64,000 bases of DNA from Shinisaurus crocodilurus (taxonomy: Eukaryota > Chordata > Lepidosauria > Squamata > Shinisauridae). Numbering within the stretch: position 1 is the first letter of the stretch; each line of letters begins with the position of its first letter. Where the stretch lies: the NCBI GenBank assembly GCA_021292165.1, contig CM037877.1:212020715-212084714 (forward strand), read 5' to 3'. Shown piece by piece: positions 41,515 through 53,460 of the stretch. A program made the position numbers and the translations under genes. The notes under the pieces were generated by a model. It made no database searches, was not told the DNA's origin, and saw only the letters and a list, made by a program, of their open reading frames with translations.

Positions 41515-41870
41515 GCTACAGTTTTAATATCTTTTTAAAAGTTAAATTAAAACTGAAATAAAGCAAAGTACACTAACAAAACTGTGAAGGATCAGCACCC
41601 GGATCCTTTGCGTGAGTCCGGCGCTTAACGGGTTAACCGGCACTGAGTTACAGCCCGTACAAGCAAGTAAAACTGCCTAGGAGGTTCGCATACACAAGAG
41701 GAAACTAGAGCCCTTTAAATGACCAAATAAGGCTTTATTTATTTACACAAGATACGGAGCGGAACTAACAGCTTTCTAGGAATACTATAATGTCAACACA
41801 ACCTGAGGTGACCTCTACGTTTGTCAATGAAACAGGCTCCCAGGCTAGCGCTTTGGGATTAGTCAGTTAC

Positions 41871-42851
41871 TGTGGAGGAAGAGGGGGGCGGCTGGCTGGC
41901 CCGCCAGACCTCCACCCTTTCCTCCTTCAAAGGAAACCCAGCACTTGCCACCATGTGGCCCGGAAGGGGGGGCTGGCTGACCCGCCACCACCCCACCCTT
42001 GCCTACTGGCAAAGGAACCAAGACCCCCAGAGATCTCAAGGTACCAGATTGCCAGCCTCAGCTGTCTGCAACCCTACTTGAATCTCTGTTCAGGGACTCG
42101 CCTTCATATTTCTGTAACCTGGATTTAGATACTGAACTCACAGAGCACTACAAAACCCATTTGGGGTGAAACCAAGACAAGGTTTATTTCTGGTAGCATC
42201 TTACAACAAGATTAGGCAAATAAGAGAAGCACACAATATAGAGAGACACTTTAGTACACAGTAAAGCTGCAAAATAAGAAAACCTGATTCCTTAAAATCT
42301 CTCAAGCACACACCTGTTACCTGAGGGTGTCTTCTTCAAAGGGTTAGATCCAGCACAGCCTTGCTGCCCGATAGAGAATTACCACACCTACCCGAAGGTC
42401 CAAGATGGGTAAACCCTTACAAGGCTTGCTTTCACCAGTGCCTTCAAACCAGCCAATTTTACCAGGGGCTGCCTGGGGTCGGTTCTTGAGGGGGGGGGCC
42501 CTAAAGGCTCGGGCCCCTCGCTGGCCTGGCATGGCTCCAACCGCCAGGCAGGCACCCAAAAGACTGACCAAGAACAAAGGCTTACACGTGGGGAAAAAGC
42601 TCTCCCCCCTCCCCTTTTCTGTAACCTTCTTGCTTCAGCCAATCAATTTGAACTTCACCTGGCCAGGCAGGGGGGAGGGAACTGGCCAGGCAGGGGGAAG
42701 GGAACTCCTGAGTCATGGCTTGAACTATTTGAATTACATCTGCATATGAACGCTTCAGCCTGGCTCCTCCAGACCTCTGGGCGCCAGGCCCCATCCTATG
42801 TTCCATGCACCTTTCGCTTCCTCCCAGCCCCCACCTGGTTTACTCATGAGG

Positions 42852-42894
<43 letters not shown>

Positions 42895-43018
42895 CCTGCA
42901 TGCATGCATGCATGAACCCTAAAAACTCTTTTCTCTACACGCTAACTATGCACACCCCACCCCAGCCGGTTCACACCTGAGGTGTGTGTGTGTACCCCCA
43001 AAGGCTCGTTTCTCCACA
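41871..43018 (-). mobile_element. Solo LTR with exact 5-bp duplication GTTAC, nested
   Basis: This 1,148-bp unit runs from TGTGGAGGAAG to CGTTTCTCCACA. It is flanked by GTTAC at 41866-41870 and 43019-43023. TTTATT at about 42181 gives AATAAA on the minus strand. It is related to 51997-52695. It contains a long (TG)n tract (42854-42892). No internal coding region remains. Confidence 0.85.
42854..42892. repeat. (TG)n microsatellite inside LTR
   Basis: About 19 TG units followed by (TGCA)n at 42898-42914. Confidence 0.95.
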
Positions 43019-43674
43019 GTTACCTTAGACTAAAGACTTTACGCTAGTCAATTTCAGCCTGGCTCCGGGTCGGCCGATCCGGGGATGAGAACAGCTTACT
43101 CCCGCCGCCGCTTGGGGGATGAATCTTGTTCCAAAGCACCCTGTGTTCCCAACAACCCTTACCGGAAGGGAGAGGGGTTTTCTACCCCTGAGTTCCCGCT
43201 CTCCCCACCCTCCAGGTCAGGTGGGGGCTTATGCCTGCCCCTTCGTATCAGGTGGGCTTATTCCTGCCCGGGAAGAAGGTGACGTACTGGGTACTTTACA
43301 GCTCTTTGAGACTGCCCTGATAGTTTGATGGTCCTTGATGGTCCTTCCTTGGGTTTTGTGGAATTCCACCGAGACTCTCCATTGTTGGGGATGCCGGTCT
43401 GTCTGGCTGCTTCCCCTGTAACTTAATCCCCCCTCCTCGCCCCCCTCCCTTGGATGGGGACTGTGTGTGTGCGTGTGTGTGCGCATGCAGACTCGTGTCA
43501 GGCTTTCTCCACAAAAACATAAAAGTTGTAAAGGCGCTTGTAAAGATAAGGTGGCCCCACCACATACACAGTGGCACTCTTGGCTTCATGAAATATTTGA
43601 CTATATTTCAGTCAAATGATAGGTCAATTGACAATATTTGACTGGTCAATTGACTGACTTGCTAAACTTATATA

Positions 43675-43926
43675 CAGGCAGTCCCCAGGTTACGAACAAG
43701 TTCCGTTCTTAAGAATGTCGTTAAGTCGAATTTGTATGTAAGTCGGAACAGCATAGTGTTCTATTCGTTAAAATTGGCATTTACACAAATAAATTACTGT
43801 ACTCAAATTGCGTAGTATACTACGCTATGTACTCTACGTAAACAATGTAGCGCCAGGGAACCCAGAGGTCCGTTCTTAAGTATGGGTTGTCTGTAAGTCA
43901 GATGCTCTTAACTCATGGACTGCCTA
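43675..43926. mobile_element. Tigger/pogo-like MITE, copy 3 (opposite orientation)
   Basis: It is flanked by TA, starts CAGGCAGTCCCCAGGTTACG and ends CATGGACTGCCTA. The interior is the reverse complement of 171-419. Confidence 0.8.
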
Positions 43927-44843
43927 TAGTCATATGAAGCTGTTTAAAATGTGTCTCAGGATGTTTGTCTGACCCCCATAGCACTGACAGCATTTTTTCC
44001 TGGAAGTTTCATCACTTGATACTATTTTTCCATATTTATTATTAACTGAGCAACCTAAAATTAATTTACAATAGATGAAGCAGTTTGTCTCTAATGGAAA
44101 ATAAGGTTCGTACATTAGACTATGACTGTACACTCTTAATGTTGAATAAAGTGTCTCTATGAATTAGCAAGATGTAACCAGGCTACCCATTTAGTATCCA
44201 CGTTACAAATTACTTGACATTTTTCATGGATTGCTCACAGCATAGCAGCGTCCTGGGGATTAGTCTCTAAATCCTGAAGACTCCAGGACAATCCAAGGGT
44301 TTTGGCAGCATTGTTGAGTTCGCAAGCAGTCTAAAAGGAAAGCTCTTAAGAGCTTGCAAATGGCCCAGTCATTTTAACTCTTCCGTCTGCTACTTTTCCA
44401 CAAAGGATCAGTGACTACAACCTGAGCTGTATTGACTGTGCGGGCTGATGGCTATGACAGCATTAGCAAACACAGTGAGTGGCATCAGAGACCCACAGCC
44501 TCTCAGGGGCTGGACCCAGTTGCCTTAGCGACAGGATTGTGTCACCCTGGAGATGTAAGATGCAGTCAGGTGAGAACTGTGCAATTGTCTGTGGCAATAG
44601 AAGTTTGGTCCCACATCATTAGAAGTCTCGAAAGTCTAATGAGATTTCAGATGGTAGCACAAAGTATGTGCAGAATGGGAGACTGCATATAATGGTAGGG
44701 ACATAGTTGATCAAGGAGGATTCTGCCAAGGCTCTGCTAGAGTAGGCAAGTAGACCCGAAGAGGAAGGCACAGACAAGGTCAGACTTCAGTGCAGGCCAA
44801 TATCTTCTCAATCTGAAGCCATACTGGCAGATGGCTGGTGGTG

Positions 44844-44958
44844 AGGGTCATCCTACAACTTTGGCCTACAACTTCTCTCATCATTGGCTAAGCTGTCTAG
44901 GACTGATAGGCGCTATAGGCCAAAACATCTGGAGGACCACAAGTTGCCCACCCCTTGC
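44844..44958. mobile_element. hAT-like MITE, left end eroded
   Basis: TTTGGCCTACAACTTCTCTC pairs with TATAGGCCAAAACATCTGGA. The right terminus CAAGTTGCCCACCCCTTG matches the family at 20862-20996. Confidence 0.65.
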
Positions 44959-45851
44959 ATTAGGCATCTCTCCAATATAAGCCATTTAAGTAGCCTGCAC
45001 ATTGTCCTTGCTTCAGATTTGTGTCTAAACACATGCACATTACAAAAGCTTGCTTTGCCAAAAAGCTGCCATTTTACATAAAATCCCTATGTAATGGCAA
45101 AGGGAAGGCAAAGGAGTGGCTGGTGGGCTGGGTGATTTTATATAGCCCTTTGCACCTCTACCAGTTCTTAATCAAGGCATGATTTTTTTTAAAAAATGTC
45201 TGCAGTTCACTCACAAGGTAAAAGAAAATAGTTTTCAAAAGCTGCAAGCAATGGGGTACTGCATACTTTAACGCTTTTACTCCCTTTGGGCTTGTATGCA
45301 GTGTGCCAGCCAATTGCTACTTGAAGACTTATTACAGAGCCTGAACCATGAAGTGGCCAGGATGTGTGATAAAATAAATTGCAAACCACCAGACCACTGT
45401 CTGAGGTATACTGTGTGCTCCCTGAGAATACACAAGTGGGCCATCACAGTCTTGATTCAAAGGTCCACGCACACGGTAACAGCAGGTTTGTTATTCATTT
45501 ATCTCATTTTACGCTGTTTAGTAGCTTGGTCTATGAAAGGAATAAGGCAGAGCTTCTATCTGGTAAATTCATGTTCCCTTCATTGAAGTGGTCACCCTTT
45601 AGCCTGGCTAAGTTTTTCTTTTAACTATTTCGTTTCCTTCATCATGGCTGTTCATATTCCATGCACGTCCCTACATAACAAAGCATGAATGCTGGAAATA
45701 GGTATCTGGCTTTGTAAGAATCACAATTTTCACTTTTTTCCCCTCCTCCAGAGATAGGGTAGGATTGTACAAATCAAACTTGAGGTGAACTATTTTAAAT
45801 TGTGTGAACAGTATTTACCGAAGGCTTGGAGACTTAAACATGATCTAAGCT

Positions 45852-45982
45852 GGGCACAATCCTATGCATGTGTAGACAAAAATAAATCCTGCAATTGCCA
45901 GCATCCCCCAGACAGCATGGCTGGCTGGTGGATGCTGGGAGTTAGACTTATTTCTCCCTAAACATGCACAGGATTGCGCCCT
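45852..45982. mobile_element. Foldback MITE of the CAATCCTATGCATG family
   Basis: It begins GGGCACAATCCTATGCATGT and ends ATGCACAGGATTGCGCCC. The core is CCCCCAGACAGCATGGCTGG. Confidence 0.85.
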
Positions 45983-46022
45983 TAATGGCTGTGGGAATCA
46001 CCTGCACAGCTCAATTTCTTTT

Positions 46023-46702
46023 TGTGGAGAAAAAGCCTGATGGAACATACACTTGGTCCTCATACACCTGCTTAATCCCGGCCAAGGGCAAGGGAGCTCC
46101 AGTGAACTTTGCATTTCCTCCCAAAAGGCCAGCCAGATGAGGGCCTCTGTGAGTCAGTGACACATTCAAATGCTGATGGTTTGTACCCTCAATGTTTTTC
46201 CAAGTACCCTTAATGGGCCATGGTCAAGAATGCACCCAAAGCCATTTCACCCCTGCCGGAGAAAGGAGGGGGTCTGGCTATGGAGGGGGGGCTTGGGAGA
46301 GGGATAAAATGGGCATCCGTAGCTATGGCTCTTTGTTGAAGCAAGGTGCAGCAAGGTCTTCGGCTAAGGCCAGCCCGGGCATTCAACCCCCAAGCGGGGA
46401 GCGCCTGGGTAAGCTGGTGTAGGTTCTCAGTTGCTAGTTTAGTCTAGTGTAGATTCTTGGTTGTTAGCTTAGATTAGCGTAGGTTCTCGGTTGTTTTTTG
46501 TAGTTCTGACTGCCTGCAACAAAGGTATTCCATTCTGTCAGTTTCATTCCCCTTATCTCCCTACCCAATTTGTAACTGACCAATCCCTCAATAAACTTCC
46601 TTTCACTTCACCCCAAGTAGAGTGTGTGTAGTTTCTCTTTGACTCAGTGCTAAATTCCAGTGTTTCCTACCAGAGCTGAAGGTCCAGTGGCGGTCCTTCA
46701 CA
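46023..46702 (+). mobile_element. Solo LTR with exact 5-bp duplication CTTTT
   Basis: This 680-bp unit runs from TGTGGAGAAAAAGCC to GGTCCTTCACA. It is flanked by CTTTT at 46018-46022 and 46703-46707. It carries a TATA-like GGGATAAAATGG, an AATAAA at about 46590 and a downstream U5-like part. The U5 segment resembles the LTRs at 41871 and 51997, so it is of the same gypsy-like group. No internal genes are present. Confidence 0.85.
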
Positions 46703-46829
46703 CTTTTCCACTGCTTTAAATCCCAATCACCCTGCCCTTTCTCTTTCCCCAATCCCCACACAGCCTGTGCCTCCTTCCATTTTTGTACCTTGCTGTTCCC
46801 AGTCCTTGACCCACCCTGCTCCACAAATC

Positions 46830-46830
<1 letters not shown>

Positions 46831-46888
<58 letters not shown>
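46831..46888. repeat. (TAA)n microsatellite
   Basis: About 19 TAA units directly after the solo LTR region. Confidence 0.95.
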
Positions 46889-46889
<1 letters not shown>

Positions 46890-46977
46890 CACTCAAAATT
46901 TACTGTTCATATTGTAAGTCACACTGTTAATCTTAATAGAAGGGTGGGGTATAAATGTTGATAATAATAATTGATTA

Positions 46978-47076
46978 AGGGCTCAATCCTATGCAAGTTT
47001 AGGCAGAAAAAAAGGCCTAAACTTCCAGCATGCCCCAGTCAGAATAGCTGTCTAAACTTGCATAGGATTGCACCTT
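46978..47076. mobile_element. Foldback MITE, internally deleted
   Basis: It begins AGGGCTCAATCCTATGCAAG and ends TTGCATAGGATTGCACC. The central hairpin is shortened (CAGCATGCCCCAGTCAGAAT). Confidence 0.75.
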
Positions 47077-47386
47077 AGATAAATAAAAAGTTAACTCATT
47101 TTCAATATAGAATTATTGTTTATATGTAAGGTATGCGAAGATTGGGCTGTTGCTACATCTATACCCACATTCTTTCTTCAGTGAGCAGCTTATATATAGC
47201 ACTGTCTTCCATCTGTTCAATGTTTGGGGTCAGACACCCAGCTTAATTAGCAGATGTGCCTTCAGACTGTTCTTTAGGCAAGAGAATTACCGTAGACTAA
47301 AGAATTAGAATTAGACTATATTCAGATATAGTTTTAATTAATTAAAAGCTCTCTGGTTTGGAGATTCCCCCCCCCCCGAACAATCT

Positions 47387-49286
47387 TCTGGAAGACCAAC
47401 CCGGTCCTTGGCACGAGTTCAGCACTTAACGAGTTAACCGGCACTGAGGAAATGCCCTTTATGCGGTTCCTGTGCGTTTAAAACACAACCGCTACCAAAT
47501 GAATGACATAGAACCGTGTTGAGGTCAAATTGTGCAGATGTGGATTGTGCCTCCGTCTGTCCAGAACTGTGTCTCCTATGCCCCGGGTGGGGATTATGCA
47601 GCCAGATGGCCGCACTACCCCTCCCGGTGGCCCCAATCCATGCATCCCAGGTTTGCCCCAGCTGCGCTATCCAAGACCCATAAGTCTCTCTCTCTGCAGC
47701 AGGCGTCCACGCCTGAACTTGAGGCGACAATGTTCAGCAGTGAGCACAAAACGCTGCCTCACTGCCTCCTTAAAAGTAGCATAGTCCACTGGGGCCGCCT
47801 GAGTGTGGAGCCCCATGAGATCAGTCAGTTCCCCACTGACCTAGGTCCGCAGGACAGACATTCGCAGGTTGTCTGGCACCAATTGTTCTTGGCACGCTGC
47901 TTCAAACAGCGTGAAAAACTTCAGAACATCCTGCCCCGGTTTGTACAAGGGGAATTGTTTTCTGTCCCAGGTAGGGGGGCGGGGAACTAGAGGCTGTGGT
48001 TGATTGTTTCCACACACCCCCTCCACCACCTGCATTCAGCCTGGACAACTCCAACTTCATCCAGATCATCTCTTGCTGGTGCTGCATCACCTCTCTGGTC
48101 TGTTGCCAGTGTAGCTGGGGGGTGAGTCCTCCCCCGCCTGCTCCATCGGGAGCCGCCACCGGGTCACCGCCAACCGCCGCAGCTCCATCCCCTGGGTCTT
48201 CCCCCAGGCTGGCGCCGTCTCTAGTGCCATCACTGCCTTCCCCATCCCCCGGGGAAACCCGCAGACCACCGCCCAGTCTGGCGGGGTCCCACCTGCCGGG
48301 TCCTCCTTCCAGGGGCTGTAGTGAGGCAGCCCCTAAGTCTGCATGGGCAGCCCCTGCCGCGGCCCGTCTCACCTTCCATTCCATCCATGCCAGGTCCTCC
48401 TTTGTGGCCAGAGTCTTTGGCGTGACAACTAGCTGCCCTTCGTTTGGGTTGCTCATTTCTAGGCTACTATCTGCTCATTCTTTTCTGTAATCAACTAGCC
48501 TCCGCTGGTCTCAGTCCGTTCCGTCCACTAAAGTTCTCTCCCTCAATCACGGTTACAATGTCATCCCACTGCTTCCACCATGTGGAGGACCAACCTGGTC
48601 CTTGGCGCGAGTTCGGCACTTAACGGGTTTACTGGCACTGAGGAAATGCCCTTTATGCGGTTCCTGTGCATTTAAAACACAACCGCTACCAAATGAATGA
48701 CATAGAACCGTGTTGAGGTCAAAGAATAGACTTTATTTACTATACGGCTAATGGAGAGGAACTAATAGACTACCAGGAATTTCACACTATAAACATAGCA
48801 GGTTGTAACCTTACCGAAGTGGAAAGCTTCAATCTACAGACACTAGAGGCTTAGCATATTACAGAAGAAGAAATAACCTTACATCAGAGAATCTGACTTA
48901 CAGACTTAGCATAGCGATCTGTATAGCCGGTCTCCGGGCACGCCTGCCCAGGGTTGGAAGCTGCTTGAACCTGACCGGAGCCAGGGACCTGATCTGTGCC
49001 AGCCTGCGCCGAGTTCCCAACAACCCTTGGTCCTTTGGCACGTATCTTTTCTACCCTCTTCTCCCCCTCCCCGCCCCCAATGACCAGGTGGGCTGGGTCC
49101 GCCCCGCGGGCAGTGGCGTCTCTTGGTGTTGACGCCTCCTGGGTGCCTTGGGGTACTTCGCAGCTCTTTGAGACTGCGCCCCCCACCCTCTCCGGAATGT
49201 TATGTGCCCTATTGTACAGATGTGGATTGTGCCTCCGTCTGCCCAGAACTGTGTCTCCTATGCCCCGGGTGGGGATTATGCAGCCA
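47387..49286 (-). mobile_element. Gypsy-like LTR retrotransposon, gag-only remnant
   Basis: Two LTRs in direct orientation flank a 976-bp interior. The 5' LTR (minus strand) is 48581-49286 and the 3' LTR is 47387-47604; the latter lacks 488 bp internally. LTR ends are TGGCTGCATAATCC and GGTCCTCCACA. The interior encodes a gag-like N terminus on the minus strand but no protease, reverse transcriptase or integrase. TSD-position bases (AATCT and GTTCT) agree only partly. The element cannot be autonomous. Confidence 0.8.
47605..48456 (-). pseudogene. gag-like ORF remnant of the LTR element
   Basis: An open frame starts at 48456 (MSNPNEGQLVVTPKTL..) with a Gly/Ala-rich N-terminal part, then shifts frame near 47960. 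A conserved-looking segment follows (QFPLYKPGQDVLKFFTLFEA) and is broken by a TAG near 47850. Coding similarity continues downstream with further stops. This layout is typical of Ty3/gypsy Gag in vertebrate genomes. It is a pseudogene with at least one frameshift and one stop. Confidence 0.7.
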
Positions 49287-49620
49287 GTTCTCTCCACAAA
49301 TCTCCTACCTAGTGGGGGAGGGAGGGTTTGGCAGGAGAGGGTTAATACTAGGGCCAGCATGATTAATAATGTTCCTTAATGATCAGCAGCCCAAGTTGCC
49401 AGGCACATCTTTTGTTAGGGAATTGAGAGGTGACTGGCCCAAAATGTCTAGGAAATAGCTGCAGACACCTCTGGCAGGTAAGATATACTTTGACAAAGGC
49501 ATACCTTTCTTCTTCCCCCTGTCCGCAACCCAGCTCTGTGAAAAGAAACAATGACTGCAGGTTCTGAGTGGGACTCTGAACTCTTAAAGTGTCTTTTAGG
49601 GGGACTGTCTCTCTCTAGAG

Positions 49621-50288
49621 CAGGGGTCCCCAACCTTTTTGGACCTGTGGGCACATTTGGGAATTTGAGAAACTGCTGTGGGCACCACCACACATGGAAG
49701 ATGTGGCTCTTCATCTAATGGCTGTCGTAGGGGTCTGGCTAGTCAGGAGGTGGGGGGGGGAGAGAAATAGTGAGGCTGGGAGGGAGGGGGAAATGGAAAA
49801 AATTGTTTCCTGGCCCACCCAATCTTCTTTGAGCATGTTCTCTCTCTCCACTCCCAGCCTCTAGCCTCACTATTTTCCTTGCTATTTCTCTTCCTTCCCT
49901 GTCGCTAGCCTTCTTTCTTTCTCTCCCTAGCCATGCTCTTTCTCTCCTACTCACCCCTTTATCTTCATGCTCCTCTCCACTCCCAGCCTCTAGCCTTGTA
50001 ATTTCTCTCCTCCCACCTCTTTGCCTTGCTGCTTCACACCCCTCCTAGCCTCTAGTCTCGCTCTTTCTCTCCCCTCTGCCCCTTTGCCTTGCTTTCTCTT
50101 CCTGCCCACTGAACAGCTAAACAGCAGCAGGTTCAGGAACAGGAAGGAGAACCTGACGCCCTAATGTTTTTCAGTGTTTTATTTTTTAAAAGAATTTGAG
50201 GCGGGGCAGAGTGAAGAAATGTGCAGGTGCTATTGGAGGTGCCTGTGGACACCATGGCACCCACGGGCGTTGCATTAGGGACCCCCTG
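49621..50288. mobile_element. hAT non-autonomous element with exact 8-bp duplication
   Basis: This 668-bp element begins CAGGGGTCCCCAACCTTTTT and ends TGCATTAGGGACCCCCTG. It is flanked by CTCTAGAG at 49613-49620 and 50289-50296. The interior is CT-rich and contains no transposase. Confidence 0.92.
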
Positions 50289-50318
50289 CTCTAGAGATCT
50301 GACATGGGACAGTTGATA

Positions 50319-50490
50319 CAGGCCTGTGGCTTATGCTGGCTCAGCTTGTCTGTGTGTGGAAAGCTAAGCAGGGTCAAGCCTGGTTATTACTTGGATGGGA
50401 GACCCCTCCTCTAGTTTCCTGCATTGAGCAGGGGGTTGGACTCGTTAGCCTTGTAGGCTCCTTCCAACTCTATGATCTATTAAATCGATG
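50319..50490 (+). mobile_element. 5S-rRNA-derived SINE with CR1-like tail, copy 2
   Basis: It has the same head (CTAAGCAGGGTCAAGCCTGG, TTGGATGGGAGACC) and tail (GCTCCTTCCAACTCTATGAT) as 33287-33460. It sits 30 bp beyond a hAT element. Confidence 0.88.
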
Positions 50491-51370
50491 ATTTGCTGTT
50501 GGCGTGTTTGAGTTCTCTGCCTCCCCCTATCCTCCTGAGTAGTGAGAAGTTTCAGGGGTGCAATACTTACCTGAGTTTGGCTTCTTTTGGAAGGACAGAT
50601 CTTTGGAGACTTAAAGCATTTTGTAATAGTTGCGTTGATTTACAAATACGCAGGTTGATTATAGGTGGAGGCAGACAGCTTATATTTCACTTTTCTGCAA
50701 TATTTTGTACTGAACAGTCATATAAATAAACAAAAAAATATTAAAAACAGTTGTACCATAAACAAGAGCAGCAACATTAAATTAAGTGAGCCTGTCAGAT
50801 TGCCTCGGGAGGGCATTCAAAAATGTTGTTACCGCTACCAAAAAGGCCCTGCTCCTAATACTCACCAGTCATATTTCTAATTATGACAGGATGGAGAGCA
50901 AGGTCTCTGAAGCTGATTCTAGGTCCAGGCAGGTTTGTATGGGAGAAAGCAGTCTTTGGGTTAACCAGGCCCCAGGCTGCTAAGGACTTTAAAAGTTAAC
51001 ACCAGTAATTTAAATTGAGCCTGGAAACAAATAGTTAACCAATATGTTTGGTATAAAATGGGTGTTGTATGATCCTATTGTCAGGCTTTATAGGGTTTTC
51101 AAAAAGTACCCAGGCTCTTTGGATGAATAACGTCTTAACACTCCGATCCTGAGCACACTACATGGACATAATGTACGTAATTGATTTCACCTTAAGTCAG
51201 TTTCTGCAGTGGAGAAAGCTAATTGGTCTGAATTGCAGAAAATTGACTTTCTGCTGTCTTCTTGTAATAGGATGACCCTCTTGGCTGTGGCAGGTTTCAC
51301 CTTGTCAGCTTCCAAAGTTTGAGCCAATTTTCTACTTTTCCAGCAGCATGACAAACAAATTGCATCTCAT

Positions 51371-51773
51371 AGGGTGCAATCCTATGGGGAGGTCCATAAG
51401 CTCCTGAACTCAGAGGCTTATGGGCATCCCATGCAGAGTGGGAGGAGTGGCAGAGGCAATCTTTGCCTCCCCATTGCTCCCACTCTGCATTTTCCCTAGT
51501 CAGCTTAGGAGGGAGAGGAGGAGGCTGCCTGGAGTGGCTTCAGGATACCTTGTATCCTGGCCACTTAAGTCTCCTCCCTGAACTGCCCCCAAACAGCTGC
51601 CTTTGACCCCTCTCCGGGATTGCTTTCTTTCTGTGCCAGCTGCAAGGGGGTGGGGGATCCAAGCTCCAGTTCCCAGATCCAAGGTTGGGGCGCTGTCTCC
51701 AACCTTGGAGCTGGGAATCCAAACTATCCTATCCGACAATGTCGGGGGGGGGGGGCAAAAGATTGTTCCCTTA
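51371..51773. mobile_element. DNA element with AGGGTGCAATCC ends, copy 3
   Basis: It starts AGGGTGCAATCCTATGGGG and ends with GATTGTTCCCTTA after a poly-G run. It contains two inverted segments (GCAGAGTGGGAGGAGTGGCA / TTGCTCCCACTCTGCA) and (GTTCCCAGATCCAAGGTTGG / CCAACCTTGGAGCTGGGAAT). Confidence 0.7.
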
Positions 51774-51996
51774 TTGTAACTGTGATTATTTTGCTTTGTT
51801 GTAATTATTAATCTTTTATTTTGTTTTCTGTTGTGACTTATGGTTGAAACAATAATGATTACTGAGGGACAATCTTCATAGTTGTAATTTGTTTAGGATT
51901 AGGATAACTCAGTCAAGCAGTCAAAAAGTCTGCTGTTTTGAACGAATGTGACTACCAGGATAAAACAATATTTCTGTTTTAAAAGTATTGTGAAAT

Positions 51997-52695
51997 TGTG
52001 AAGGACTGCCAACCGGTCCTTTTCTCAAGACCAGAGATCAAAGGTGCAAAACTGCCAGCCTTAGCTCTGCCATCTTGACTTGATCCTCTCAGGGTCTTGC
52101 CCTTGGTCTATACACTGGATTTAGCACTGAACCACAGAGGAACCACACACACCGTGTGGGGTAAAACCAGGAAAGTTTATTCAAGGTAAACAGATTACAA
52201 TAAAAGGTGGGGAATGAGGGAAGAGGGAGAAAGGTGGGGAGACACTTTGGTACATACAGTAGAGCTATAAAATAACAAAACTAGTTCCTTTACTATATAA
52301 ATACCCAAGCCCTTACTCCTTTACCTGAGGGTTGGTCTTCTCAGAGTTTGCCTTAGCAAAACCCTACTCCCGCGAAAGCGTGCAGACAACAACACAAACC
52401 AGAAGCCACAGCAGCAGTATAGATTCTTCCCCTCACCCCTCCTTTTAGTAGCCCAGGTGTCTTTAGCCAATCAGGATGAACTTTATCTGGGCCAGGCAGG
52501 GGAGGGGTGACTCTTTGCCACATTTGCATGCAAATAGCTGTGGCACCGGCCATGGGAGACTCTGTGGGGTCAGGAGCCATCAGAGTAACTATGTACATTT
52601 TGCATTTCCCAGCCTCCAGCTGGGATTATACTTGTTTACACTTGTGGAGGTGTGTGTGTGTGTGTGGTGCAGGAAACTGATTCTTTTTCTCCACG
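51997..52695 (-). mobile_element. Solo LTR with near-exact 5-bp duplication
   Basis: It runs from TGTGAAGGACTGCC to TTTTTCTCCACG, flanked by GAAAT and TAAAT. TTTATTCAAGG at about 52177 gives AATAAA on the minus strand. Sequence order parallels 41871-43018. Confidence 0.75.
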
Positions 52696-53066
52696 TAAAT
52701 GTTTGTGATCTTTTGCGTGAATACCTTTCCCAGAGAAAACTTACTAATGGAAAGTTTTATCACTACTATAATGGGAATGAACAGGATTGTTTTTAAACAT
52801 ATATGGTGGAGCCCACCCTCCTCTATTTTTGGTGTCTCTTGCTATGTTCAATTTTCTCTGACTACTATTTAAGTTTTGCTCTTGTAAAAGACAGGTTAAT
52901 CTGTATAAGGAAATGTTTTATAGGGGTGTGTGTACAACTCTTCTTTGTATCAATCCAATAAGGCAGAATACTAAAGAGCACTAAAAAGTGTATGAGGATG
53001 CTATGGGGAATTAGTGTTTTCTTAGAGAAGTCCACTTCACATTTTTCTCCCTCTCTCATAATACTA

Positions 53067-53460
53067 GAACCCGGGTCATCCCATGAAGTTGAATGGTGGG
53101 AACTTCAGGGCAGATAAAAGGAAGTACTTGTTCACACAGCACATAGTTAAACTATGGAATTCACTACCACAAGATGCAGTGATGGCCACCAATTTGGATG
53201 GCTTTAAAAGGGGATTGGACAAATTCCTGGAGGAGAAGGCTATCAATGGCTACTAGTCCCGGTGGCTATATGCTTCCTCCAGTGTCAGATGCACACCAGT
53301 TGCCTGGGAACATGGGTGGGAGGGTGCTGTAGCGCTCATGTCCTGCTTGTGGGTTTCCTGCGGGCAGCTGCTTGGCTATTGTGTCTGTGTGAACAGAATG
53401 CTGGACTATATGGGTCTTGGTCTGATCCAGCACAGCTCTTCTTATGTTCTTTATGCATGC
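53067..53460 (+). mobile_element. CR1-like LINE 3' end
   Basis: Segments TTCACACAGCACATAGTTAA, ATGGCCACCAATTTGGATGG, TGATCCAGCACAGCTCTTCT and the tail TTATGTTCTTTATG are typical of the 3' region of reptile CR1-type LINEs. No long ORF remains. Confidence 0.75.

Larger units (their letters stand above)
41583..43330 (-). mobile_element. Gypsy-like LTR remnant carrying a nested solo LTR
   Basis: The outer parts, 41583-41870 and 43024 to about 43317, match the LTR at 48581-49286 (for example GGCGCTTAACGGGTTAACCG and TTCCCAACAACCCTT). The polyadenylation-like TTTATTTATT shows minus orientation. It is interrupted at 41871-43018 by a different LTR. The right end is diverged or truncated. Confidence 0.75.

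Noticed and set aside
47996..48490. 164-residue Pro/Ser-rich plus-strand frame
   Set aside because: It is the antisense of the GC-rich gag-like region of the LTR element.
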